NCBI RefSeq assembly: GCF_000818195.1
Contig: NZ_JTHL01000001.1
Coordinates: forward strand, 9,007,040-9,070,925
Source: Streptomyces sp. 150FB
GTDB lineage: Bacteria > Actinomycetota > Actinomycetes > Streptomycetales > Streptomycetaceae
DNA length: 63,886 nt
Direction: 5' to 3'
Part shown: positions 33,520-42,075 of the stretch, one piece after another
Layout: every line of letters begins with the position of its first letter
Position numbering within the stretch: the first letter of the stretch is position 1
Position numbers and translations under genes: made by a program
The notes under the pieces: generated by a model
The model's input: the letters and a program-made list of their open reading frames with translations, nothing else
Database searches by the model: none
Told to the model about the DNA's origin: nothing

Positions 33520-34458
33520 TCATCCGGCCGCCGGGGCGGTGCCGCCCGAGGCGACCTCCGCCTTGTGGAGGGCGGCGATGTCCACGAACTTCGTGTGAAG
33601 CGCACGGGAAGCAGCCGGAACCGAGCCGGCGAGCGCCCGCTGGATCACCAGCAGCACAGCGGTGTCCTCGACGGCGAGCGGCCGGTAGGTGATCATCCCC
33701 GCGCGCTCCAGAGGATCGCCGCGCACGCTGAAGTCGGGCAGCACAGTGGTGCCGAGACCCTCGGCGACCATCAGCTTTCCCATCTCGGCGCCGTCCGTCG
33801 AGTACGAGAAGCTGGGGCTGCGCCCGTGCAGCAGCCGGTGTACGTACCGGTGCATGAGATAGCCCGACCGCATCATCACCAGCGGCTGGCTGAGCAGGTC
33901 GTCCACCGACACCCTGTCCTTGGCCGCGAGCGGACTGTCGGAGCGTACGCAGGCCACCGGGCGACCGCGGAGCAGCTCCGTGGTGTGGAAGCCGGGCGGA
34001 GTGTCGTCCCCCTGGAGGTAGTTCACCAGGCCGAGGTCGAGGCCGCCTTCCAGCAGCGACCTGTGCAGCTCGGCCTGCTGCCCGCTGACCACCTCGACCT
34101 GCGTCTCCGGGTGCTCGGCGCGGAACGCCCGGATCGTGGGCACGAGCAGCGGCACGGTGGCGGCGTGGACCGTACCGAGCCGGATCATGCGGCTGGTGTG
34201 GTGCTGTTCGTCAGCGGCCCTGCGCAGTCCTTCGACCGCGTCGAGCACGCCCGCGATGTGCGGCAGCAACTCGCGGCCCTCGGCGCTGATCTTGGCTCCC
34301 GAGCGCCTGCGGTCCAGGATGTCCACGCCCAGCTCGCGTTCCAGATTGCGGACGGTCTCGCTCAGCGCCGGCTGGGACAGATGCAGGGCCTCGGCCGCCC
34401 GGCGCAGCGACCCGAGACGGGTCACGGCCTCAATGTATTCGAGCTGTTCTATCCGCAT
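33520..34458 (-). CDS. LysR-family regulator of sulfur genes
   Basis: A 312-residue LysR regulator (MRIEQLEYIEAVTRLGSLRR helix-turn-helix, then a substrate-binding effector domain). ATG 34458 fits the family start; GTG 34467 is an alternative. It stands between the importer/monooxygenase operon and the divergent SsuE-SfnB-SsuD genes, so CysB/Cbl-like control of sulfonate use is likely. A small palindrome AGGGAATCCCT at 34487-34497 lies just upstream of its start. Confidence 0.88.
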   Translation of the reverse strand: MRIEQLEYIEAVTRLGSLRRAAEALHLSQPALSETVRNLERELGVDILDRRRSGAKISAEGRELLPHIAGVLDAVEGLRRAADEQHHTSRMIRLGTVHAATVPLLVPTIRAFRAEHPETQVEVVSGQQAELHRSLLEGGLDLGLVNYLQGDDTPPGFHTTELLRGRPVACVRSDSPLAAKDRVSVDDLLSQPLVMMRSGYLMHRYVHRLLHGRSPSFSYSTDGAEMGKLMVAEGLGTTVLPDFSVRGDPLERAGMITYRPLAVEDTAVLLVIQRALAGSVPAASRALHTKFVDIAALHKAEVASGGTAPAAG

Positions 34459-34607
34459 GACACCCACGTTCTCCGATCGGTGTGAGAGGGAATCCCTATC
34501 ACCACTTCGCGGATCCCGAAGGTACCCCGGTGTACGCCGACAACAACGACGGCTAATCTCATGAGCACATGCTTCGGTGAAACAGGTTCGAGAGGTGGTG
34601 ACGAGCG

Positions 34608-34691
34608 ATGCGGGATCTGTGGGAGCTGACCTGCCGCCGTCACGTGGACCTCGTGCGCGTCTCCAGCGCCCTGTGTCGTCGGGCGCGATAG
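34608..34691 (+). CDS. Cys leader peptide before SsuE-like gene
   Basis: A 27-codon frame from ATG 34608 with AGGTGGTGA upstream, ending in RRHVDLVRVSSALCRRAR. Short peptides of exactly this kind (R-R-H-V-D-L-x-R-V-x-S-A-x-C-R) stand before sulfur genes in Streptomyces and are annotated as putative leader peptides. Cys codons TGC and TGT are at positions 9 and 23. Ribosome stalling at Cys codons when cysteine is scarce would let transcription continue into the sulfonate genes; this mechanism is inferred. TAATCT at 34554-34559 may be the -10 box. Confidence 0.75.
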   Translation: MRDLWELTCRRHVDLVRVSSALCRRAR

Positions 34692-34889
34692 GACCGGGCC
34701 CGCATCACACCGCGTGTCACACCGACGCGGCACGGACCCGGCGTTCACAGCGCGCGGGCCCCGGCCATTCCGATCTTCTCTGACGCTTCCCGTATGCCCT
34801 GACGGAGACCGTACCGCCGGCGTACGCGGTCGCTCACCGCTGCCCGCGCGCTCCACCGCACCCGCAGATTTCACGAGGTGATTCCCGAA

Positions 34890-35450
34890 ATGGCCACCAT
34901 CCTCTCCGTCTCCGGCAGTCCGTCCCCCGCCTCCCGCACCGCCCGGCTGCTCAGGCACCTGGACACCGGACTCGCCGCCAGGGGCCATCACGTCGTCCCG
35001 TTCGACGTCCGCACACTTCCGCCCGAGGCGCTCCTCGGCGCCGACTTCGCCCACCCGCAGATCGTCCGTGCGACGGAGCTGTTCGAAGAGGCCGATGCCG
35101 TGATGATCGGCACCCCCGTCTACAAGGCGGCCTACTCGGGCCTGCTCAAGTCCCTGCTGGACCTGCTGCCCCAGTACGCGCTGGCAGGCAAGACCGTCCT
35201 TCCGCTGGCCACCGGCGGCAGCACCGCCCATGTCCTCGCCATCGACTACGCGCTGCGCCCGGTGCTGTCCTCCATGGGCGCGCAGCACATCGTCCAGGGC
35301 TGGTTCGTCCTCGACCGGCACATCACGGTCCTCGAAGGCGGCGGGGTGTCCCTCGACGCCGAGACGGAGAAGGGACTCCACCAGGTGGTGGACCAGTTCG
35401 CCTGGGCGCTACGACCCGGCGGCGCGTACCAGGTGCCGGCCGCCGCCTGA
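34890..35450 (+). CDS. ssuE: SsuE-like NADPH-dependent FMN reductase
   Basis: A 186-residue flavodoxin-fold reductase with ILSVSGSPSPASRT (phosphate loop), IGTPVYKAAYSGLLKSLLDLL and LPLATGGSTAHVLAIDYALRP, all typical of SsuE. It would supply FMNH2 to the SsuD-like and NtaA-like monooxygenases nearby. ATG 34890 is preferred over the ATG/ATT at 34878 because GAGGTG is better placed. First structural gene after the leader peptide. Confidence 0.9.
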   Translation: MATILSVSGSPSPASRTARLLRHLDTGLAARGHHVVPFDVRTLPPEALLGADFAHPQIVRATELFEEADAVMIGTPVYKAAYSGLLKSLLDLLPQYALAGKTVLPLATGGSTAHVLAIDYALRPVLSSMGAQHIVQGWFVLDRHITVLEGGGVSLDAETEKGLHQVVDQFAWALRPGGAYQVPAAA

Positions 35451-35566
35451 ACCACCCGGTCCTGAACCACCCGGCCGTGTCCGACCATGGACCATTGGAT
35501 ACGGCGTCCACGCGCCGTGTCCGCACCCCCCTGCCCATCTGCCGCATCCCGCCCGGAGGCCCTACG

Positions 35567-36787
35567 GTGACCGCATCCACACTTCCCGACGACACGGGGC
35601 CGGCCAACGCCCATGTGATCGCCGACGACCTCGAAGCGCTCACCGTGGCGGCCGAGTTGGCCGACGCCTTCCGGGCGGGTGCGGCGCGGCGGGACGCCGG
35701 GCGCGTCCTGCCGCGCGAGGAACTGGCGCAGCTCAAGGCCGCCGGACTGTTCGGGATCACCGTGCCCCGCACCCACGGCGGTGCCGACGTCTCGGCCCGG
35801 ACGCTCGCCGAGGTCTTCCGGCTGCTGGCGAGCGCCGACGCCAGCCTGTCCCAGATACCGCAGAACCACTTCGTCTACGTCAACGTGCTGCGCAGACAGG
35901 GCAGCCCGGAGCAGCAGAAGTTCTTCTTCGCGGAGGTGCTGGCCGGACGCAGCTTCGGCAACGCGCAGTCGGAGGCCGGCACCAAGCACGTCCAGGACAT
36001 CAAGACCAGGCTGACGCCCCAGGACGACGGCTCGTACCTGCTCACCGGCGAGAAGCACTACTCGACAGGAGCGCTGTTCGCCGACTGGATCCCGGTCCTC
36101 GCGCGGGCCGAGGAGGACGCGCTGCATGTCGCGTACGTGGCGCGCGACGCGCCCGGTGTCACCGTCGTGGACGACTGGAACGGCATGGGGCAGCGCACCA
36201 CGGCGAGCGGCACCGTACGCCTCTCCGGCGTCACCGTCGCCGCCGACCGGGTCGTGCCCCATCACCTCACCTTCCAGGGGCCCCAACTGCACGGCGCCGT
36301 CGCGCAGTTGCTGCATGCCGCCATCGACACCGGCATCGCGTCCGGTGCGCTCGCCGAGGCCGCCGAATTCGTCCGTACGAAGAGCAGGCCATGGTTCGAG
36401 AGCGGATTCGAGACCGCCGCCGAGGACCCGCTGCTGATCCAGCGCTTCGGCGAACTCGCCGTACAGGTACGGGCGTCGGAGGCCCTGCTGGTCGCCGCCG
36501 CGACCGCCGTGGACGCGGCGACCGCCGACCTGACCGACGACACGGCGGCCGAGGCCTCGATCGCGGTGTCCGCCGTCAAGGTCCACGCCGCCTCGACGGC
36601 CGTGGAGACGAGCAGCGCGCTGTTCGAGGTGTCGGGGACCCGCTCGGCGCTGGACAGCCTCAACCTCCACCGGCACTGGCGCGACGCGCGTACCCACACC
36701 CTGCACGACCCGTCCCGGTGGAAGATCCAGCACATCGGCCGCTACGTCCTGAGCGGCACCAGGCCGCCCCGTCACGGCCTGATCTGA
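35567..36787 (+). CDS. SfnB-family flavin oxidoreductase
   Basis: A 406-residue acyl-CoA-dehydrogenase-fold flavoprotein starting at GTG 35567, six bases after GGAGG. Length and motifs (SQIPQNHFVYVNVLR, GEKHYSTGALFADWIPV, DDWNGMGQRTTASGTV) match the SfnB sulfur-acquisition oxidoreductase/DszC group. These use reduced flavin to oxidise dimethylsulfone-type or aromatic organosulfur compounds. It lies between SsuE- and SsuD-like genes. Confidence 0.88.
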   Translation: MTASTLPDDTGPANAHVIADDLEALTVAAELADAFRAGAARRDAGRVLPREELAQLKAAGLFGITVPRTHGGADVSARTLAEVFRLLASADASLSQIPQNHFVYVNVLRRQGSPEQQKFFFAEVLAGRSFGNAQSEAGTKHVQDIKTRLTPQDDGSYLLTGEKHYSTGALFADWIPVLARAEEDALHVAYVARDAPGVTVVDDWNGMGQRTTASGTVRLSGVTVAADRVVPHHLTFQGPQLHGAVAQLLHAAIDTGIASGALAEAAEFVRTKSRPWFESGFETAAEDPLLIQRFGELAVQVRASEALLVAAATAVDAATADLTDDTAAEASIAVSAVKVHAASTAVETSSALFEVSGTRSALDSLNLHRHWRDARTHTLHDPSRWKIQHIGRYVLSGTRPPRHGLI

Positions 36788-36836
36788 GCCGCCCCCCGTC
36801 CAGGCAGCGCCCTGCCAGAAGAGTCCGGAGAATTCA

Positions 36837-37994
36837 GTGAGCCTCACCTTCCATTGGTTCCTGCCCACCTACGGAGACAGCCGGCACGTCGTCGGCGGCG
36901 GCCACGGGGTGCCCGCGGGTTCCGCCGGCGGCCAGCGCCCCGCCGACCTCGGCTACCTCACTCAGATCGGCCGCGCCGCCGAGCAGTTGGGATTCGTCGG
37001 CGCGCTCACCCCGACCGGCGCCTGGTGCGAGGACGCGTGGCTGACCACGGCGATGCTGGCGCGGGAGACCGAGCGGCTGAAGTTCCTGGTCGCCTTCCGC
37101 CCGGGCTTCGTCGCCCCGACCCTGGCGGCCCAGATGGCGGCCACCTTCCAGCGCCACGCGCCCGGGCGGCTGTTGCTCAATGTGGTCACCGGTGGCGAGA
37201 GCCACGAACAGCGCGCGTACGGCGACTTCCTGGACAAGGAGGGGCGTTACGCGAGGACGGGCGAATTCCTGGAGATCGTACGGGGGTTGTGGCGCGGCGA
37301 GTCCGTGTCGTTCACCGGCGAGCACCTCCAGGTGGAGAACGCCGAGCTGGCCCGCGTACCCGATCCGGTGCCGCCCATCTACTTCGGCGGCTCCTCACCG
37401 GCCGCGGGCGATGTCGCCGCCCGGCACAGCGATGTCTATCTGACCTGGGGGGAGCCCCCGGCGCAGGTCGCGGAGAAGATCGCCTGGATCCGGGGCCTCG
37501 CGGCCGAGCAGGGCCGTACCGTACGGTTCGGCATCCGGCTCCATGTGATCACACGTGACACGGCGGACCAGGCGTGGGCCGAGGCCCGCCGGCTGCTCGA
37601 CGGTTTCTCCGACGAGGCGATCAGCTCCGTCCAGTCCGGCCTGGCCCGCAGCGAGTCGGAGGGCCAGCGGCGCATGCTCGCCCTGCACGGAGGAGAGAGG
37701 GACGGGCTGGAGGTGTCGCCCAATCTCTGGGCGGGCATCGGCCTGGTCAGGGGCGGCGCGGGTACGGCGCTGGTGGGCAGCCACGCCGAGGTCGCCGATC
37801 GCATCAAGGAGTACCACGACCTCGGCATCGACGAGTTCGTCATGTCGGGGCACCCGCACGTCGAGGAGGCGTACTGGTTCGGCGAGGGCGTCCTGCCGAG
37901 GCTCGCGGAGTCCGGTCTGTGGACCCACCCGAACGCCCCCGCCGGCGCTCAGCGGGAAGCGGCGGTCCCGTTCGCCGGCGGCGTGAACCGCTGA
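36837..37994 (+). CDS. ssuD: Alkanesulfonate monooxygenase (SsuD-like)
   Basis: A 385-residue luciferase-like monooxygenase of SsuD length. LTFHWFLPTYGDSRHVVGGG, GRLLLNVVTGG, and EEAYWFGEGVLPRL near the C-terminus are typical. With FMNH2 from SsuE it cleaves C1-substituted alkanesulfonates to aldehyde and sulfite. GTG 36837 follows GGAG by five bases. Last gene of the leader-ssuE-sfnB-ssuD unit. Confidence 0.92.
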   Translation: MSLTFHWFLPTYGDSRHVVGGGHGVPAGSAGGQRPADLGYLTQIGRAAEQLGFVGALTPTGAWCEDAWLTTAMLARETERLKFLVAFRPGFVAPTLAAQMAATFQRHAPGRLLLNVVTGGESHEQRAYGDFLDKEGRYARTGEFLEIVRGLWRGESVSFTGEHLQVENAELARVPDPVPPIYFGGSSPAAGDVAARHSDVYLTWGEPPAQVAEKIAWIRGLAAEQGRTVRFGIRLHVITRDTADQAWAEARRLLDGFSDEAISSVQSGLARSESEGQRRMLALHGGERDGLEVSPNLWAGIGLVRGGAGTALVGSHAEVADRIKEYHDLGIDEFVMSGHPHVEEAYWFGEGVLPRLAESGLWTHPNAPAGAQREAAVPFAGGVNR

Positions 37995-38012
37995 CACGGG
38001 CACGGGCACATC

Positions 38013-38068
38013 CGGGCACACGGGCACACGGGCACACGGGCACACGGGCACACGGGCACACGGGCACC
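38013..38068. repeat. Seven tandem copies of CGGGCACA
   Basis: An 8-base unit CGGGCACA is repeated seven times without gaps (the last copy ends CC). It lies between the convergent SsuD-like and AroE-like genes and is a microsatellite likely to vary in length by slippage. Confidence 0.85.
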
Positions 38069-38105
38069 CGGCTGAGCGCCAGGACCGCTGCCCGGACCCT
38101 GCCGC

Positions 38106-38927
38106 TCAGCGGCCCGGGAGGCCGAAGAACGCCTGATAGAGGTCCAGTTGATGGTCGAGCATATGGTGGCCGTGGAGCGTCGGGAGGCGCAGCGCGGCCG
38201 CCGCCGCGAGCAGTGGAGTCTCCTTCGGCTTCATGATGATGTCCGCCACCAGCGTGCCGGGGGCCAGCGCTTCCGGAGCGAAGGGAAGCGGGTCCCCGGG
38301 ACGCATGCCCAGCGGGGTGGCGTTGACGGCGATGTCACAGTCGAGTGAGCCGTCGGTGATGTCGAGGACGGCGGACCTGCCGGGCCAGTGCCGCTCCAGT
38401 CGCGCGCGCAGCGCGTCGCGCTTGGCCGGCTCGGGGTCGTACACCGTCAGCCGGGCCGCTCCGGCCTCCAGGACCGCGGCGGCGATGGCACGCCCGGCGC
38501 CGCCGGCGCCCAGGAGGCAGACACGCTTGCCCGCCGGTGGATGACCGGAGGCGCGGAGCCCGGCGACGAACCCCTCGCCGTCGAAGTTCTCCGCCCGCCA
38601 ACGGCCGTCCGGATCGCGGCGCATGGCGTTCGTACTGCCCGACAGGGCGGCGCCACGGCCGAGTTCGTCGGCGAACTCGCACGCCCTGATCTTGTGGGGC
38701 ACGGTGATCAGCAGGCCGTCGACGTTCGCCGTGCGCAGCCATCCCGTGATCACCTGCGGGAAGTGCTCGGGCGTGGCATGTACGGGGACGAGCACCGCGT
38801 CCACGCCGAGGCGGGCGAAGAGCGGGTTGAGCAGGGCGGGGGCCCTGACCTGTGCCACGGGGTCGCCGATGACGGCGAACAGCCTGGTTCTGCCGCTGAT
38901 GCGGTGTGAGGCCGTCCCGTCGTCCAC
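38106..38927 (-). CDS. rifI: Aminoquinate/shikimate dehydrogenase (RifI-like)
   Basis: A 273-residue shikimate-dehydrogenase family protein starting at GTG 38927. The N-terminal substrate domain has RLFAVIGDPVAQVRAPALLN and the catalytic Lys in LLITVPHK; NFDGEGF replaces the usual NTDG; the NADP domain has LLGAGGAGRAI; VADIIMKPKETPLL closes the fold. These details match, from memory, RifI of the rifamycin AHBA operon better than housekeeping AroE. It is divergent from cysD. A paralogue for quinate use is the alternative. Confidence 0.8.
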   Translation of the reverse strand: MDDGTASHRISGRTRLFAVIGDPVAQVRAPALLNPLFARLGVDAVLVPVHATPEHFPQVITGWLRTANVDGLLITVPHKIRACEFADELGRGAALSGSTNAMRRDPDGRWRAENFDGEGFVAGLRASGHPPAGKRVCLLGAGGAGRAIAAAVLEAGAARLTVYDPEPAKRDALRARLERHWPGRSAVLDITDGSLDCDIAVNATPLGMRPGDPLPFAPEALAPGTLVADIIMKPKETPLLAAAAALRLPTLHGHHMLDHQLDLYQAFFGLPGR

Positions 38928-39238
38928 TGGCTCCCCCTGTCGGCGTCGCCCACCCGCCCCCCGCCGAACGAGGCTCCGGGTGAGCGGCTGCCACCTCAAG
39001 CTAACAGCGGTGTGCGGGGACTTTCCAGATGGCCCGCGCGCCCCCGAACTGCGGTTCGAGGGGAATTCCGGCCAGAGTCGACCGCCGGGGCCATCTTGAC
39101 GCCCCGGCGCGGCGGTTGACACAGTTTGCCTGGTTCGACGGGGGTCTCGATGGTTTGCCGGTTCTCACCGGCCCGGCCCGGCACGTTCCCCTCCCGGCCG
39201 CATGCCCCCGAAGCCGCTCCGACCTCGTGGAGGACGCT
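38928..39238. other. Intergenic region between rifI-like gene and cysD
   Basis: A 311-base divergent intergenic region. It holds a consensus-like TTGACA at 39116-39121 facing cysD, but no good -10 at 16-19 bases. No leader peptide or strong hairpin is seen. Confidence 0.4.
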
Positions 39239-40192
39239 GTGAGCACGGACCACGGACGCGAAAATCCCTCCCGGCCCGTCGGCCTGAGGGAGACCGGAGA
39301 AGCCCTCACGCATCTGGATCTGCTGGAGTCGGAGGCGGTGCACATCCTCCGCGAGGTGGCGGGGGAGTTCGAACGGCCGGTGATCCTGTTCTCCGGCGGC
39401 AAGGACTCGATCGTGATGCTGCACCTGGCGCTGAAGGCGTTCGCCCCCGCGGCGCTGCCCTTCGTACTCCTGCACGTCGACACCGGACACAACTTCCCCG
39501 AAGTGCTGGACTTCCGGGACCGGACCGTCGCGCGCCACGGGCTGCGCCTGCACGTGGCGCTGGTGCAGGAGTTCATCGACCGAGGGGAGTTGCGGGAGCG
39601 GCCCGACCGGACACGTAACCCCTTGCAGACCGCGCCGTTGCTGGCCGCCATCGAGAAGAACCGCTTCGACGCGGTCCTCGGCGGCGCGCGCCGCGACGAG
39701 GAGAAGGCGCGGGCCAAGGAGCGGATCTTCTCGTTACGCGAGGAGTTCGGCGGTTGGGACCCGCGCCGCCAGCGTCCCGAGCTGTGGCAGTTGTACAACG
39801 GCCGCCACTCGCCCGGTGAACACGTCCGGGTGTTTCCGCTGTCCAACTGGACCGAACTGGATGTCTGGCAGTACATCCGCGCGGAGAGGATCGAACTGCC
39901 CTCGATCTACTACGCGCACGAGCGCGAGGTGTTCGCGCGGAAGGGCATGTGGCTGGCGCCGGGGGAGTGGGGCGGCCCCGGCGAGGGCGAGACCTCGGGG
40001 AAGCGCAGGGTGCGCTACCGCACCGTCGGCGACATGTCCTGCACCGGGGCCGTCGAGTCCGTCGCCGACACCATCGACAAGGTCATCGCGGAGATCGCGG
40101 CGTCCCGGCTCTCCGAGCGGGGAGAGACCCGGGCCGACGACAAGCTCTCCGAGGCCGCCATGGAGGACCGCAAGCGCGACGGGTATTTCTGA
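39239..40192 (+). CDS. cysD: CysD, sulfate adenylyltransferase small subunit
   Basis: A 317-residue N-type ATP pyrophosphatase. The PP-loop FSGGKDS is at ~51-57, and LLHVDTGHNFPEVLDFRD, GGARRDEEKARAKERIFS, and the C-terminal TVGDMSCTG...EAAMEDRKRDGYF are all CysD. It makes adenosine 5'-phosphosulfate from sulfate and ATP together with the GTPase CysN. No cysN, cysC or cysH lies next to it. GTG 39239 has GGAGG upstream. Leu at 39734 is a TTA codon. Its placement between two AHBA-type genes suggests a biosynthetic role. Confidence 0.93.
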   Translation: MSTDHGRENPSRPVGLRETGEALTHLDLLESEAVHILREVAGEFERPVILFSGGKDSIVMLHLALKAFAPAALPFVLLHVDTGHNFPEVLDFRDRTVARHGLRLHVALVQEFIDRGELRERPDRTRNPLQTAPLLAAIEKNRFDAVLGGARRDEEKARAKERIFSLREEFGGWDPRRQRPELWQLYNGRHSPGEHVRVFPLSNWTELDVWQYIRAERIELPSIYYAHEREVFARKGMWLAPGEWGGPGEGETSGKRRVRYRTVGDMSCTGAVESVADTIDKVIAEIAASRLSERGETRADDKLSEAAMEDRKRDGYF

Positions 40193-40438
40193 CCGCGAGC
40201 GCCGCCGTCGGGCACCCTGGTAGCTGCCGTTGACCGGCCGTCAGCCATGGTGTCAACATCGGTCGTCAACCGGCGTCCTCGACACGCTCGGTGAACCGGC
40301 GGACGCGGTCCGGGCGCACCACAGCCACCGGTACCCCCTGAGGACCAGGACCCGTACAACTGCCTGGGTCCCACCTGGCAGGCCGCCCACTTCAATGGTT
40401 TGTTGAACGTCCGGGACGAGCTGAGGATGATGTCGCCC

Positions 40439-41995
40439 ATGGAACGCTTAACTTCAGAATCCGACCGCGCCGGGAAGGCGCGGGAGTCACGGGGACTCTT
40501 ATGGGTGGCTGTCCTGGCCGCCTGTGTGGGCCAGTTCGTCGTGGTCCTCGACATCTCCGTCATCAATGTCGCCCTGCCCTCCATCCGTGCCGGACTCGGC
40601 ATCGGCGAGGGCGGCCTGCAATGGGTGGTGAACGCCTACGTCATCACCTTCGCGGGACTTCTCATGCTCGGCGGCCGGGCCTCCGACCTGTTCGGCTACA
40701 AGAAGATCTTCGTCCTCGGCCTGGGAGTGTTCACCTTCGCGAGCCTGCTGGGCGGTCTCGCGAGCGCACCGTGGATGCTGATCGTGGCGCGCGCACTCCA
40801 GGGGATCGGCGCGGCGATCCTCTCGCCCGCCACGCTCATGATGCTCACCACGACGTTCCCCGAGGGGCGTGAACGCGTACGGGCCGTGGCCGCGTGGACG
40901 GCCGTCGGTACGGGTGGCGGGGCCCTCGGCGGGCTCGTCGGCGGTCTGCTCACCGACTACCTCTCCTGGCGCTGGGTGCTCCTGGTCAATGTGCCGCTCG
41001 GCGTTGTCGTACTGATCGCGGCGGCCGTCTGGCTGGTGGAGAGCCACCGCCCGAAGGCGCGCCGGATCGACCTGCTGGGCGCGCTGCTGGTGACGGTGGG
41101 CGTCGGCAGCCTGGCGTACGGCATCTCGCAGATCGAGCCGCACGGCTGGGCCGGGGCGCAGACCCTGGTGCCGCTGGTCGTCGGCTGCGCCGGAATCGCC
41201 GCCTTCATCGCGGTGGAGCACCGGACGCCGGAGCCGCTGATGCCGCTCGGCCTGTTCCGTACCCGGTCCGTCTCGGTGGCCAACGCCATCATGGTGGTCA
41301 GCGGTACGGGCTTCTACGCGATGTGGTACTTCCTCTCGCTCTACATGCAGAACGTCCTCGGCTACACGGCCGTCCAAACCGGCCTCGCCCTGCTCCCGCA
41401 CACCTTCTCCATCATCCTGGCCGCGCAGTTCGCGTCCCGGCTGCTCCAGTGGATCGAGAGCAGGACCCTGCTGCTGCTCGCCGGGCTGCTCACGACGGGC
41501 GGCTTCCTCTGGCAGAGCTCCATGGGCGCCGACGGTACGTTCCTGGGCACCCTGCTGGGCCCCGGCATCCTCCTCTCCTTCGGCGCGGGCCTGATGATGA
41601 CGCTCCTCGCCGTCGCGGCCACCTCGGGAGTGGAGGCGTCGCAGGGCGGCCTGGCGGCGGGACTCCTCAACACCACACGCACCATCGGCGGAGCCATCGG
41701 TCTCTCGCTGCTGGCGTCGGTCGCCACCAGCCGCGCCGCCGGTGCGGGCGGCGGGGCTCAGGCTCTCGCTTCCGGGTACGGGCGCGCCTTCCTGGTGGCC
41801 GGTCTGATCATCCTGGCGAGCACGGCGATGGTGCTGCTCCTGCCCAAGCAGGAGCGCACGGGGGCGCAGCCGACGCAGACACCCGAGCCCACGGCGCGGC
41901 CCGAGCCGGAGCCGCGGTCGGAGCCCCAGTTGGAGCCGCAGTTGCAGCAGGCGAAGGCCGAGGCGAGGCAGGAGCTGGAGGCGGAGGCGGAATGA
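40439..41995 (+). CDS. MFS exporter (DHA2 family, 14 TM)
   Basis: A ~518-residue drug:H+ antiporter with about 14 hydrophobic segments. Motif C-like and family-1 signatures include FVVVLDISVINVALPSI, GLQWVVNAYVITFAGLLMLGGRASD and RALQGIGAAILSPATLMML. A Pro/Glu/Gln-rich tail of ~40 residues follows the last helix. ATG 40439 is preferred. Two TTA codons occur at 40448 and 40499, within the first 21 codons. It probably exports the product of the AHBA cluster. Upstream, TTCAA and TTGAA (40391-40407) form a small inverted repeat. Confidence 0.9.
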   Translation: MERLTSESDRAGKARESRGLLWVAVLAACVGQFVVVLDISVINVALPSIRAGLGIGEGGLQWVVNAYVITFAGLLMLGGRASDLFGYKKIFVLGLGVFTFASLLGGLASAPWMLIVARALQGIGAAILSPATLMMLTTTFPEGRERVRAVAAWTAVGTGGGALGGLVGGLLTDYLSWRWVLLVNVPLGVVVLIAAAVWLVESHRPKARRIDLLGALLVTVGVGSLAYGISQIEPHGWAGAQTLVPLVVGCAGIAAFIAVEHRTPEPLMPLGLFRTRSVSVANAIMVVSGTGFYAMWYFLSLYMQNVLGYTAVQTGLALLPHTFSIILAAQFASRLLQWIESRTLLLLAGLLTTGGFLWQSSMGADGTFLGTLLGPGILLSFGAGLMMTLLAVAATSGVEASQGGLAAGLLNTTRTIGGAIGLSLLASVATSRAAGAGGGAQALASGYGRAFLVAGLIILASTAMVLLLPKQERTGAQPTQTPEPTARPEPEPRSEPQLEPQLQQAKAEARQELEAEAE

Positions 41996-42075
41996 GGCCC
42001 GCGGCGTAGGAGGGCGCACGGCGGTTGGCCCACTGCGCCCTGTTCCGCGCCCCGTCGGATCCGCAGACTGATGGC

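Noticed and set aside
40391..40407. TTCAA/TTGAA inverted repeat as a specific MarR-type operator of the exporter
   Set aside because: The arms are only five bases and no regulator gene is adjacent; too weak to list as a regulatory site.
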